A stretch of 64,000 bases of DNA from Selaginella moellendorffii (Eukaryota; Streptophyta; Lycopodiopsida; Selaginellales; Selaginellaceae), in NCBI RefSeq assembly GCF_000143415.4, contig NW_003314297.1, positions 515,840 to 579,839 on the forward strand, read 5' to 3'. Below the pieces are notes generated by a model that was given only the letters and a program-made list of their open reading frames with translations, did not search any database and was not told the origin of the DNA. Shown here piece after piece: positions 11,790-23,529 of the stretch; position 1 is the first letter of the stretch, and each line of letters begins with the position of its first letter. The position numbers and the translations under genes were made by a program.

Positions 11790-13125
11790 GGTGGCTGATG
11801 CATTATCCAAGATGGTAAATTCTATCTTGTTTGTGAAGCTATCTAGCGATCTCTTGGATGAGCTTAAAGAGTTTTCTGACTTCGACTCCTTTATCATTGA
11901 TATTTGTGCAAATGTTTTGTTGAGGGACACCTCTATAGATTTGAAAGGTGACAAGTTTGCATCATTCAAAATACAAGATGGAATCCTGGTGAAGAAGGGA
12001 CGTTTAGTGGTTCCTCATGTTGATAAACTCATCAAATAGATTTTGGTTGAGTGTCATGATGTGCCAAGTGCTGGGTATTCGGGGGTATTAAGAACATATA
12101 TGTTGGTGAAGAGGCATTTTTTTTGGCCTAGGATGAAGTCAGATATTGATAAGTATGTACGTTGTTGTTTGACTTACTAAGTGGTCAAAGTTGATCATCA
12201 AAAGCTTGCTGGCCTCTATCATCCTTTACGTGTACCCGAGAATAAATGGGATAGCATCTTGATAGACTTTATCACTGGTTTGCCTAAAACCTTTCGAGGA
12301 AATTATGTTATTTGGGTTGTTGTGGATCATTTGACGAATATGGCTCACTTCTTCCTCGTGAAGACGACGATAAAAGCTTTTGAACTTGCTTAGTTGTTTA
12401 TAGATTGGTTATTCAATCTCTATGGTTTGCCGGGTGATATTGTGAGTGATCGAGATCCCAAGTTCACGCCTAAGTTTTGGCAAACAGTCTTTGAGAAGCT
12501 AGAGACTAAGTTGAGCATGAGTAGTGGTGAGCATCCACAATCTAATGGGCAAACAAAGCGCATGAATCAGTTATTAGAAGATATACTAACGTCTTTTGTT
12601 GGAAACATGACTCAACAGGGAGTATGGGAAAAGTATTTGCCTTTGCTTCAGTTTGCTCACAATAGCGCTCATCAATCGGCTATTGGCATGTCTCCCTTTA
12701 TGGCGATGTATGCCTATGAGCCTAAATCTCTTGTGAGTTTGAATTTGGCTTTGGTTCGGGTACCTCATACTTGTGATTTCTTGGAGGATATGCAAGACAA
12801 GTTTGAGTTGGCAAAGTTGAACATGAGGCAAGCTCAAAAGCAAGACAAAAGATTGCCTAATGAGCATCGTCATCATTAAGCGTACAAAGTTGGTGACAAG
12901 GTTTTCCTTAAGTTGTTGGATGCACAACGGTCTTTGAAAGGAGGTGGCAGTCTTAAGTTGTCTCTATGGTATTGTGGGCATTGGATGATTTTACAATGTG
13001 TGGGGGATTTTGCATACACATTGGATTTGCCAGCTAATTTGAAGATTCATCTAACATTCCATGTGAGCAAGCTTAAAGTGTGTTTGCACTTTGATGATGT
13101 TATCGATCAATCTATCATCTAGGTC
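11790..13125 (+). pseudogene. Element C integrase
   Basis: A degraded zinc-binding region (ECHDVPSAGYSG..KRHFFWPRMKSDIDKYVRCC) precedes the catalytic core. The core has DSILIDFITGLPKT (first D), DIVSDRDPKFT (second D) and SSGEHPQSNGQTKRMNQLLE, where the usual catalytic E of NGQTER is replaced by K. A tether and FHVSKLKVCL end the protein (13060-13085). Stops at 12180, 12393 and 12879 break it. Confidence 0.75.
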
Positions 13126-13820
13126 CCAAAGATTGATGCAGAGAAGGCTGGTCTGACCAATATTCTTGCTCAAACATTGGTGAAAACATGCTGGAAGACA
13201 ATTAGAGAGTTGTTAGTTCAATGGAATGATTATTCCATGGAGCCTATTTACAGTAGTCTATCTAAACCTTACCGATGGGTTTGGTTTCTTTGCTCATGAG
13301 GGTTGGGGCCTCTAGCTTCTCTCTCTATGCCACCTGCAAGCAGGGGCGTATCACACTTTTGTAAGCTTGAAGTTATATGGGAAACTAAGGATGACGTGAA
13401 AAGAGTGTTTCCGAGCTTTGGTTATGACTTGGATGATATTCCTGAGGAAGGGGAGAATTGAGTTCTATAGCCATATTGCTATATGATTTGAGCCGTTTGT
13501 TCTATTTTCATTCTCTTGTTTCCATGACCATATTCTCATGTGAGAAAGCTGTATTGCTTTCTTTCTTTCGTGGCTGTTTGTCGCGATGTTAGCGTTGTTG
13601 TTTGCACATCTTTTCTCCATGGCTGTATTGCCTTGGACTCCCTTCATGTGAGGCTCGTTTAGCTTCTCGAAGCTGCCGTATATGGCTGGGTCATGAGGGA
13701 GGGGAGAATGACACGAACCACAAGAATATTCTAAGAATATTCTATGGCTTATGAGATTTAAGGCTGTAACACCTTAAGGGTTGGGAAGTTGGCCTAGGGT
13801 TCGCTCTCTTGTTCGTTTCA

Positions 13821-15080
13821 CTGGCTATATTGTAGGGATAGGGCTAGGATCACATAATTAGGGTTGGATCTGTCTAGCTGAGGCTACCATGATTGTCAGC
13901 CATCAAGGAGTTGGCATAGGTACAATCTTTTGTGAGTTTTGAAATGTTGTGGATTTTGTCGAGGTGGATCATGGTTCTCAGACCTTCTTGGATAGTTAGG
14001 TGGATATAGATGCTTTCTATATTGTGATGCATTGACAAGTTCACAAGAAGGAAATGCTTCAATTGATCAAAGCACAAACAAATGTGGCATACAATGAACA
14101 AATTCCTCACATCACTATTCCTTTTTAAACTCTAGAGCCCAAGTAGTAGCCTCTTTTGATGATTTCAAGTGTTGAAGATCCATATATTCCATAGACAAAG
14201 CTATCTCATGCTTTGTGAGAACACCAACTGTACTCCCAAATTGAGGATTTAAACCTGATAAAACCAAGCCTTGATCTTCTTCAACTTTTTAGCTTGCTTT
14301 ATAGATGTTGGATTAACTTGCCAGTGTCACCAACAAGCCACCTTTTTTCCAGCATATTTGGCAAGAGCTCCAACATCTAAATGTGCACATTATTGATGAG
14401 ATAAGGGAGGTTGATTCTAGAGCATTATTTTGCATGGCCAAGGTTGGACTCCATGTGATTCAAAATACCATTATTTACTCTAGCTCTGAAAACACCATCA
14501 TTTTGGCACATATACATTAGAAGCCCAACTTACTAACAGTCACAAAGACATTCAAGACTTTTACCTAGTATCAAGTGTTGCCAGCAGGTTTTCCATACAA
14601 ACTTTAAGTCACTATAAAGGGAGTTCAAACCTTTCTAGATTTCCTGGTCATCAACCTTTTAGGAGGATGTGACACTATAGCTCAAACCTTCATCACGCTT
14701 AGCTAGAGAAAGTCCATATTCACATATATTAGGACATTAGAGTAATAGAGATTTTTATTGACAACATGTGGGGAAACTCTATAATGTTGCTAAAAGCTAT
14801 TGTCTATATGAATCTCCAGTTGAGCTAGTGAAAGTTTATCAATTATAACCAAGTTTTACCTAACAATGATCATGAGTTTTATATGAACCAACTTCAATAC
14901 CAAAGAAGAAATCATGGTACAACCCACAATATCCTTCTCAACATATCAGAAAGTTAAACTTCATAATACCAAAGCTAATGAAGAGTATATTTACATCAAT
15001 CCAAAAGCCAAGCACAATGAAGCTATACTCAATAAGTGATCACTAAACAATCTTCCATGAATTCATCTATCTTTTGCAAT
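13821..15080. other. Unassigned decayed repeat DNA
   Basis: Minus-strand frames such as 14110-13874 (LSMHHNIESIYIHLTIQEGL) show no recognised domain. The general appearance is old retrotransposon sequence, but I cannot name the family. Confidence 0.35.
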
Positions 15081-15324
15081 TGTAATGCATATAATCATAG
15101 GATGAGATTTAGATATACTAATACTGTGGATCTTTGGAATCTTAGGGATAAATGGGGATAAAATAGCCATTAAGGGCTCTATTATCAAACAATTGCCCCT
15201 TTTCCAGTTGGATTAAGGGGAGAAAAATAGAGTGCACTACATGTGGTATCAGAGTAAATGACACGGGTTTGATTCCCATTTATTAGTGGCTACCTAAAAT
15301 ATAATATACACTTGAGTAAAATTA
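15081..15324 (+). mobile_element. TRIM fragment (LTR plus primer-binding site)
   Basis: The LTR at 15081-15241 is homologous to the TRIM LTR at 4021-4183 (TGTAATGCATATAATCATAGG start, ACTACA end), followed by TGTGGTATCAGAGTAAATG, a near-perfect initiator-Met primer-binding site. The element stops about 75 bp further on, where the inverted family B derivative begins. Confidence 0.75.
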
Positions 15325-16717
15325 GCAATGCTCATTGGTAAACTTCTCTATTATATCCTAAGCTGCTTGCAAATTCCGTTTACACACCACTAGAATCTCA
15401 TCAAATTCTGTGGCCAAATCAATCACCTCAGAATCAAGTTTATCTTGAACGTCCTTACTCAAATGCAATCCCAACTCCACCGCTGTTCGGGAATGCTTTC
15501 CAAACATGGCAAAGTAAGGACTTAGCTTGGTTCCATTGTGTTGGCTATTGTTGTAAGCAAATTGCACCAACAAAAGATATAAATCCCACTGTCCTTGCCT
15601 TTGACCAATGCTACAAGTCACGAATAAATAGCAAGTAACTCGAAGGTGTTTTTCCATTACGACAAGCCCACTTCAAAGATGTAGCAGAGAGTATAACAAT
15701 TGATGGTTGAATGCTCTCACCAAACCACACATCTTTAATGCCACCATACTCCAGTGAGACACACTTAATACTCCACTTTATCTCTAGATCCACTTTCACC
15801 AACCATGGCATCCCAAGAATGAGATCCACACAATGGATATCTGCGAAATAAAAAGTCTCCACAAGTGTGGTTTTGCCAACCAACACTTCCAACCCCTTGA
15901 CACAAGCATCGAAATGTTGAGCAGAGGTAGCTGCACCTTCCACCGTGTATGGAAGAATTCCATATGTGACCAGGCCATGCTCCGCAACAAACTTCGCCGA
16001 AACAAAGTTGTCATCGCTCCCACTATCCAGTAAAATCTACATTGGATCGCCACGGAACACGCCCTCTAGCATTAAAGCTGATTCACAAGTATCCTCGAGC
16101 TCCATCTTGTTCCACACACAGTTGAGCTAACGAGCAACGATCTAAAGTCTCTTCCTCTGATCGGAATAGTCGTTCTCGTCATCCTCACGCTACAAAGTTT
16201 GCAACTTTTTAATATCTGACTTACCGTGAGTAAAAGATTAGCCATTCTTCTTGTCCTACTGCTTGTTCTTCAACTGCAAACAATTAGCCTTATAGTGTCC
16301 AAGTTCACTGCAATGATTCCATCATGCCATACATCTCATTTTGCATCTCTTGCTGATTTCAATTAAGGGCTCACAACTCATGAACCAAATCTTGAATGGT
16401 CCAAATCTCTGTAGCTTTGTTTGCACCATCGTTGGCATCACTATCGACAATAGAATTCCAATGTTCAACTTGGTCAGCCATCGCAACCAACTTCTATAAT
16501 ACCAATGGTATGATCTGGCACAAAAAGATAGAGATTTAGTCACCCTAGACTATGCTACGCCACCTCTTGAAATTCCTCACCACCCAACCACCCTCAAGCT
16601 ACCTCAAAAGCTCCATTGCGCCACTGGGTTTTTGTCCCCTACCCTAACATGCCTTAATATACCCTTGAGCCTCCCTTTGACCGACGTTGACCATGTGGTC
16701 AAAGCTGGCACCTAACA
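15325..16717 (-). mobile_element. Inverted deletion derivative of family B
   Basis: On the minus strand this starts with a family B LTR (16717-16506; TGTTAGGTGCC to ATACCA) and a degraded primer-binding site (TTGGTATTATAG). A broken gag follows, then the protease (16130-15650, with AGWG-like degraded active site and LILGMPWLVKVD). The sequence then jumps, inside the word CSIGQRQGQWDLYLLL near 15610, into the integrase C-terminal part (15600-15358, LSPYFAMFGKHSRTAVELGL). RT, RNase H and the integrase core are deleted. It lies in inverse orientation within a full copy of its own family. Confidence 0.8.
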
Positions 16718-18330
16718 CACAAGATATGCACATTATTGATACAGCCTCCTCTTCTAATCCAGATGTATTTTATGCACCCATAGACTTTGGCAATGGTTCT
16801 CTTGGCAATGGTTAATTTTCTTCTTCATCTTGTACTTCTTTTTTTAGACATTTGGTGCAACAATTCAACATGACTTCTATAGCTTGGTCATGGATTCTCT
16901 TTGTGTTGGAGTCCACTCGATCCCCCATGGTCACCTATCAGGACATGGAGTGTAGCTTAAAGCACTAAGAATATTCTAATTCTTGGAATATTCCCCTCTC
17001 TTTCCCGTGCAAGGAGGGCATTTAGGGCAATTGGAAAGAACTTGACTTTGTGATAGAGTCAGAAATGTTACAAGATAACCCTCATCTCCTAACACTTATT
17101 AAGGAGGTGGCAAATACAGAAATAAGGAAAGCCAAACAGAAGGATTTTGGATGGAGCTAGAGATTCCCACAAAGTAATAAGTAAAAAGAATCCTCTTTTT
17201 CAACTCAATTGGAAGTGGTAGAGAAGGTTCCAGGAGGTGTTAGTGGGTCAACTTTAAAATTTATTAGTAAGTGTCTAGAATGGAACATTACATTTCTTGT
17301 AGAAGAAATATTTGCAAACCTGGCCACAGTAGAGAGTTTTCATGTTTTCCATCTTCCTCAATTCAAACTTTGAGAAGACAATGTCTATATTACCATATGC
17401 AATTCTTTTTATAGGATTAGGGATCTCAAAGTGTAGAATTATGATATAAATAGTTATGTGAGATCCACCTTCTTTTGGCTTTGCAATGGCAACATCATAC
17501 ACGTCTTTTTCAAGTCTACCGAGGATCTGGCTTCTTCAAATCCTTTGTTTGCTTTACCAGAGGCTGAACAGGCTACGTCATACCACTTGGACCCAGTGAC
17601 CACCACACAACTTGTGAGAATTTGAACTGGGCTGTGCATCCAGGGCCCATGATCAAGAAGAGGAACAGATACGTGGATGTCATTGAAGTGTGTATGGAAG
17701 AGGCGAAACTGTAGCAATTGCGTCTGAAATAAATAGTTGGCTCTTGGAAAGTTGATTTGGGCCTGCCACAACCACATGCATGACTTTATTCAAATGGAGT
17801 CTATAATCACATGACAATAGGACAGGAGCCGCACAACTCCATGTTCCACTTGCTCTCATGGTCCACATAAATGCCTTTTAACTTCTATTCAAGAATGGAG
17901 CTGACCAGAGAAGATGATGTTGCTCTTCATGAACAAGGGTCCTCCCCTCTCCATGGCATCCTGCCTTGACTGAAAGATGAGCCGTGGCTGCTCTTCTTCA
18001 AAACCCGACTATGGCAACCCCGTTGAGAGAAGAGACGCTCCACACAGTCTGAAACCACAAGTGGAAGAAAGCTATATCCACTGTCAATAGATTAAGTGTG
18101 CCATCTGTTGGGGCACCCAGCTCCAGGGCTTGGACACCAAGTTCCAGGCACCTCAGCTCTTACCCGATCTCCAGTGAAACATGCAGCATAAGCAGAAACA
18201 TCAATGTTCTTGCCACTTCCATCACCATCAGATCTTCAGCCTCACGTCTACACAAGCTGCTGCGTCGATATGTATAGTATGGAAATGCAAGACCAGAAAA
18301 GAAAGCAGAAAACGGTTGTCACTGGTATAA
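16718..18330. other. Unassigned region
   Basis: Minus-strand frames at 17868-17680 (VVVAGPNQLSKSQLFISDAIATV) and 17502-17275 (LHFEIPNPIKRIAYGNIDIVF) look gene-like in composition and could be exons of an old host gene, but I recognise no family. A stretch near 16965-17005 holds AAGAATATTCTAATTCTTGGAATATTC, a heat-shock-element-like run of GAA/TTC blocks. Confidence 0.35.
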
Positions 18331-18770
18331 TACCTTAGAGCATCCTCCACTTTAAGCTTCTTTCATCTTGGTTTCCCCTACCTGCACGAATCAATCTGAG
18401 AAGACTTTGCTACGAAAACAAAGGAATAACATCATGCCTACAGTCATATCTGCAACTCCACTGGACAATTTGGCAATTCGTCATTCAGGTTCCAAATTAC
18501 AAAAGTTTAAGAAAATGGCACTTCCATCAAGTTGCAAATTTGAGTGGCCCGCTTTGAGACGGCTTCTTGGTGATTCCATTTCCAACAATTGTCGTTGAAT
18601 CCTTCCCAAGGACTTCATGGCCAGCTTTATCAAAAGACAGCCCAAATTTTCATGATGTACAATCCATAAGCAAAGGAAAAATAGAGAACTCTACTTACCT
18701 CCAGTGAGGATGGCAATATCGTCGTGCTTCTTGCGATCTCCTCCAAGATTCTCGGCTATAAAATGTAGTC
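18330..18770 (-). pseudogene. Chaperonin-60 (plastid beta type) fragment
   Basis: Minus-strand pieces in chaperonin order: GDRKKHDDIAILTGG followed by a GT donor (18755-18697; the family reads GERRKA.LQDIAILTGG), LGLSFDKAGHEVLGKDSTTIVGNG (about 18645-18560; family VGL.LDKAGKEVLG..TTIVGDG), IAKLSSGVADMTV (about 18480-18440; family IAKLSGGVAVI.VG), and VGETKMKEA with KVEDAL (about 18385-18335; family VGA.TE.ELKEKKLRVEDAL). Frames shift between the pieces, so this is a broken copy. Intact chaperonin subunits fold proteins in the chloroplast. Confidence 0.75.
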
Positions 18771-20893
18771 AAATCTGAGACAAAACGAAAAAATAAAGAA
18801 TCCTCTAACCGAAATCCTGCCTTAGCATGCGCACTGCTACCTGCCAGAACGATCCTGCGCGAATGAGCAAGCAACGCCATGATTGCTCCCTGGCTCGGCA
18901 TAGAGATCTGCCGCTCCAAAGCCCTAGCCAATGGCGTCGTGCTCGGCAAGCTGCCATAGCATCTCCAAAATCTGCTCTGAGCTCCGTGAGCAAGAATCAC
19001 TAAAACTTGTATAAACTCACAAGAAAATGTCCGTATAGTTAATCTTCTAGCACAAGTGCAATTTCAATAGCTGATTGTTCTCCACACAGTGGTTTAAACT
19101 GGCACCTCCCAAACTCAAGTCTGCTGGAGGCTGAAACTGTACGAACATGACTCCAGATAAGTACTATCAGCCCAGCGATGGTCTCGAGCATCTTGATGGT
19201 CTGCAAGTCTACATGGTAAAGATGAACTCTCACTCGCAAGATCTATATATAGTCACAAAAAGCTGGGATCACTTGTGCTTCAAGTACATGTGGACATGGA
19301 GAAGTTTCACATCAAAGATGTACATGTAGTAGTTACAAAGTCTTCCAAATGCAATGTGAGTGCAACTAACAAGAACAACTTCAGCTTGGCAGTGCTTTTA
19401 TTGCATACAGTGCATTACAACCATTATTAATAACGTCCAATCCAGCACCAAGCTTGCTGCCCAGGGCATACAATACCCTTTAGCTCAAGAGCACACGCCT
19501 AGGCCAGAACTGCCAAGCGGGACACAAATTTGCGAACAGCACTGAGAAGTGCTAGGATTACAAACAGTTCCAGAAGGTATGCAGGCGTTTACATGGTCCT
19601 GAGACTCCCCTGCAAAAACATGACTCACACAGTGAATCGTGAAATTCTGAACAGTAGAGCACTGAAGTGTATACCATCATTGAGAGTGAGGAACGTCTCT
19701 GGGCGGAATGACTCCACAGCCACAAGTGCAACAACCAAGAGCACTACACTGCCTTACCCTTTGCCATTGCCATTGCAATGAACTTATCTCCTGAACGTGA
19801 GAATGTGGAAGGGATGTTGTTCCTTATATATGAGTTTGTGTTGAAAACAAACAGGAAAGACTCGCTCTCACTTTAAAAACTGTGGTCCTTGCTATAGCAC
19901 CACCTCAACCTCTGCAGGGCCAGCTATCCGCACGTTTTTATAGTTACCAGCAAAACATGATTCTGTCATTTTGGCATTGCAATACTTTTACATGTGGTTT
20001 ACTGGTTCCTAGACTAAAGTTGATGAAAGAGCTTCAAAGTAGAAGTTGTTTAAACTAACCAAATATGGCCAGAATTACATGCTCCTTCAATTATCAACCA
20101 ATGAAGTACAATGTGATGTGATAAAAAAGCTTCATTTGAACAACTCAATCTCACCCACCTATTCAATCGTTTTGCCTGCTCTGACAACTTTTCCTTTCAA
20201 CCAAGTTCACTGATTGAGTTAGAAGATATTGTGAAATTGTCATTACAACTGCCCAATCTGAGCCAGCCATTCTTTGTATAGGATAAGATGTTGGGATTGC
20301 TCATTGGCCACGCACATCCCGGATTGGGTGGTTGTAATGAAGCCAACATGGAATAAGATCCTCTAATCAATTAGTGTACTGCAACTTTATATGTCAGAGA
20401 ATGGGAGGGTGAAACAGTTCTAGATTTACCTCTTTGATGCAAAAGATCTTCTTCTCCTTGTTAGACTTGTTACCAAGATCACTTTGGATGTTGCTAGTGT
20501 ACAACAGTGACAATAAATCAGAAACCTGGATGCCAAAGGAGTGTTCTGTGATTTATACATTCAAATTTGAGAAGAAATCATTTATACAAGTACTATATAA
20601 TTTAAAACAAATTTTAAGTGCTGTATTAAATGAATGATTAATTGGCAGATAACATATTAAATAATTTTCTGTGCATTTCAATATCCCTCATATGAATAGT
20701 ATCAGTATTTCTTATTAATTATTAATTAAATTGATAAATTAGGAGTTTATAAATATCAAAATGTTTAATTAATAGACACAAGATTAATCAAAATGAATAA
20801 CAGGTAGAATATTCTAGATATTTTTTAGGTATATCCAGTACCACCTACTATAAACCAAAAATATATGGATTTAAATAATTAATAATTTGCATT
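18771..20893. other. Unassigned region
   Basis: The left part (18780-19000, minus frame MALLAHSRRIVLAGSSAHA) may be a 5' exon joined to the chaperonin fragment, because it ends at an AG just before AENLGGDRKK. At 19039-19239 the minus frame has a hydrophobic stretch (MLETIAGLIVLIWSHV). No family recognised. From 20640 on the DNA is AT-rich, and 20785-20840 resembles 5975-6020. Confidence 0.35.
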
Positions 20894-21895
20894 TGTGAGG
20901 TTGTATACTAATATTAGTATAGTGGGATTTTGGTAACTGTCAAATTGGTTTCAATCCATACCATTCATTCCTATATATAAGCTAAAGTTTTTAAGCTAAT
21001 TCATATACACATTTCTTTCCATATTCCATCTAAGTTGTGTAAGTCTTTATTGCAAGAGATGTGACGTGACGTTATCCAATATGTGTGTAGCTGTGTTTGG
21101 TACTAAGTTATTAATACTCCCCTTTGTGCTGCAGAAGGACAGTTGAAGTTAATTACAGTTTCTCGTCCGTTTGAGTTGGTGGCATTTGATTTGATAAGAC
21201 GTTTTCCACAATCGACTGTTGGCAATGAGTATGTCATTATTGCTTCTGACTACTTGACTTGCTAGGTGGAAGTCGGTGCTCTTATTAGCATGTCTGCAAG
21301 TATTGTTGGATACTTCCTCCTCAATCGAGTGGTGTTTCAACATTTTTGTCCGGAGTAATTCTTTTAGATAATAGTCCCATATTTATAGCTGAGGCATTTC
21401 ACATTTTAACATTTCGGTTGGGGATACACCACACTCTCACAAGTAGTTAGACATTTTGATAGAATGGCTCATTTGGACTTTTAAAAGGATAATTGCAAAG
21501 TATATGAACTTTTAGCATTTGGATTGAGATGGTTATTTGCCATCTATTTGATATACATATGTCACAATGGTGCAGAGTTTTGTTAATGCTTCACCATATA
21601 AATTTTTATATGGTCATAATTCAATACTACCATTACCTTCACGATTGACGTAGGTTGTTGATACTATGTCGTGGGATCAGTATTTGACGAACATTCTTCC
21701 ACTTGTTTGAGCAGAGTCTACTGAACAATTGGGCCACATACAAGTGGGACAACAATAGCACTACAACTCCCATCATTGTCCACTTGCGGAGTATAAAGTG
21801 GATGATTTAGTGTTAGTCTGATTTCCCTATCTTACGGTATGTGGTTTATCTAAGGGGCTGCTTGCTCAGTAAAAAGGTCCATATTAGGTGTTGTA
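20894..21895 (+). mobile_element. Family A gypsy fragment: LTR piece plus integrase
   Basis: An LTR piece (20894-21030; TGTGAGGTTGTATACTAATA, then CTATATATAAGCTA) is followed by a decayed integrase: EGQLKLITVSRPFELVAFDL (first catalytic Asp, near 21185), NEYVIIASDYLTC, and EVGALISMSASIVGYFLLNRVVF (to 21340). The later core is frameshifted. It aligns with the integrase at 39120-38850. The 5' coding part is missing. Confidence 0.7.
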
Positions 21896-22455
21896 GTGTA
21901 GTGCACCCTATTTTTCTCCCCTTAAGCCAATTAAAAAGGGGCAATTGCTTGATGAGAGAGCTTTTAATGATTATTTTATCCCCATTTATCCCTCAAAGCC
22001 ACTAAGGGCTCTCTCATCAAGTAATTGCCAATTTTCTAATTGGCTTAAGGGGAGACAAATAGGGTGTGCTACATGTGTTATTAGAGCAAATGACACAAGT
22101 TTGATTTTTATTGATTAGTGGCTACTTAAAATATAATATACATTTGAGCAAGGTATATTCCTACCCCTAAAATTTGAAATCGTATGTATTAGGCATCCAT
22201 ACATATGTCCTTCTTCTTGTAGAGCATCCTAGACAAAAGTATCCACCGTGGGACTGCGGTACGGATGGATGACTAGTTGCCTCACGTAAAATAGCTAATC
22301 TACAGAATAGAAAGATTGGTAAATTCAATGTGGAAATGGAGGTGCTAGTTCCCCTTGGCTTAGTAGGGGTTGTTAGTCAATAGTCAATAAGGACATTAAC
22401 ATCTCTAAAGGGGGGGGGGTGAGTGTAATGCATGTAATCATAGGATAAGATTAGT
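21895..22455 (+). mobile_element. TRIM with head-to-head inverted LTR pieces
   Basis: The left arm (about 21893-21965; GTGCACCCTATTTTTCTCC to GATGAGAGAGC) is the reverse complement of TRIM LTR sequence. The right arm (about 22007-22073; GCTCTCTCATCAAG to TGTGCTACA) is in normal orientation. After it come TGTGTTATTAGAGC (primer site), the TRIM interior, and the first part of the 3' LTR (22426-22455). The arms form a large imperfect inverted repeat with a loop of about 40 nt. Confidence 0.7.
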
Positions 22456-23400
22456 CTATTGGTTCAAGTAGTTATTCCCGTGCTTTCTCATAAACTTTTC
22501 TTGGATTGGACTAAAGGTAGTGCGAACGCAAGCTTGAGGTTTGGATGAGACCAAAAAGAGAGTCATCAAGGACAAAGAATCAAACACGTAAATCATTTTT
22601 CTCTTCTTGGAGAGATGATTTGCAATGAGTGTTAACTCATTGCTCGTGTTCATATTATGCAATCAAAAGTCTCTACCTTGATGCATGTTGGAAATGATGG
22701 TTTTACAAATGGTGAGTTGTGGAATGGATAGTGGTGAAATGCTATACCATTTTGTCTAGGCTTGCTATTGAAGATTTGGGTTGCAATGCTCAATTCTTTT
22801 CCGGGAAAACTTGCTATTACTCCTTGAGTAGCTTAGTGTTGGATTTGTTTTGAGTTTGGTTAGAAAGAGAGTGGTATGAACTTGTCTGTGTTATGAACAA
22901 AAGTTGGTGGTATTGGGTGTTGTAGGTCTCTATTGGTGGGGTGTAATATTTATGTAGCATTTTGTCGAATTGAGTTAACACTTGATAGACACATAAACTT
23001 TTGTAGTAGTGACATAAGCATTACTCATAGTGTTGCTCAATTGATGATCAAGTCATTGTGATTTCCATATCATATCCATGTGATTGTGAATAATGTGTTT
23101 ACGAAGTTGTTTGATTAAATGATGATCAACCCCAAAGTGGTTGATAGTGATGATACTCTACTTGCACGAAGTAGCATTGTAGTAGCTTTGACTGGATTTT
23201 CGATGGTGGACCATTATGCTAAGCTTAAATTGGTACTTTGTTTCTTTAAGTTTGCCCATTAAAGTGTTAGAAAGGGTTATAGCATTCACTTGCTATGGCT
23301 CATCAGTTTATTTATTAAGACTTGGAGTAAATTGTTAGATGGAGAAGGTGTGTAATTGAGGCATTGACATCATTAGCACTTGTGTTAATGGAAGTGGCAT
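22456..23400. other. Unassigned repeat DNA
   Basis: No coding signal. Positions 23325-23415 resemble 9620-9720 (see the left border of the inserted DNA). Confidence 0.4.
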
Positions 23401-23419
23401 TGTTGATTCAAGTGATGAG

Positions 23420-23520
23420 GACGTGCTGCTCCGATACCAATGAAATGAACAAGAGAGCAAACCCTAGGCCAACCTCCCAACCCTTAAGGCATTACGGCCT
23501 GGATTCGGCCCGCATTTAGA
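23420..23520 (-). mobile_element. Truncated inverted element C LTR and primer site
   Basis: Reads CTGCTCCGATACCAATGAAA, the reverse complement of the element C primer-binding site and LTR end, then AAGAGAGCAAACCCTAGGCC to TTAAGGCATTACGGCC, the reverse of the LTR body. It breaks off in GGATTCGGCCCGC, before the rest of the LTR. Confidence 0.75.
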
Positions 23521-23529
23521 AGTGGTCAG

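Larger units (their letters stand above)
10366..13820 (+). mobile_element. Small Ty3/gypsy element C (3.45 kb) with 112-bp LTRs
   Basis: LTRs 10366-10477 and 13709-13820 start TGACA.GAACCA and end TTTCA; both contain GAATATTCT.AGAATATTC. The target duplication CTGGC is at 10361-10365 and 13821-13825. The primer-binding site TTGGTATCGGAGCTGC follows the left LTR. Inside are a gag-like region (10540-11450), an RNase H fragment (11460-11720) and an integrase (11790-13125). No protease and no RT core are present, so an internal deletion removed them. A purine-rich GAGGGAGGGGAGAA precedes the right LTR. Confidence 0.87.
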
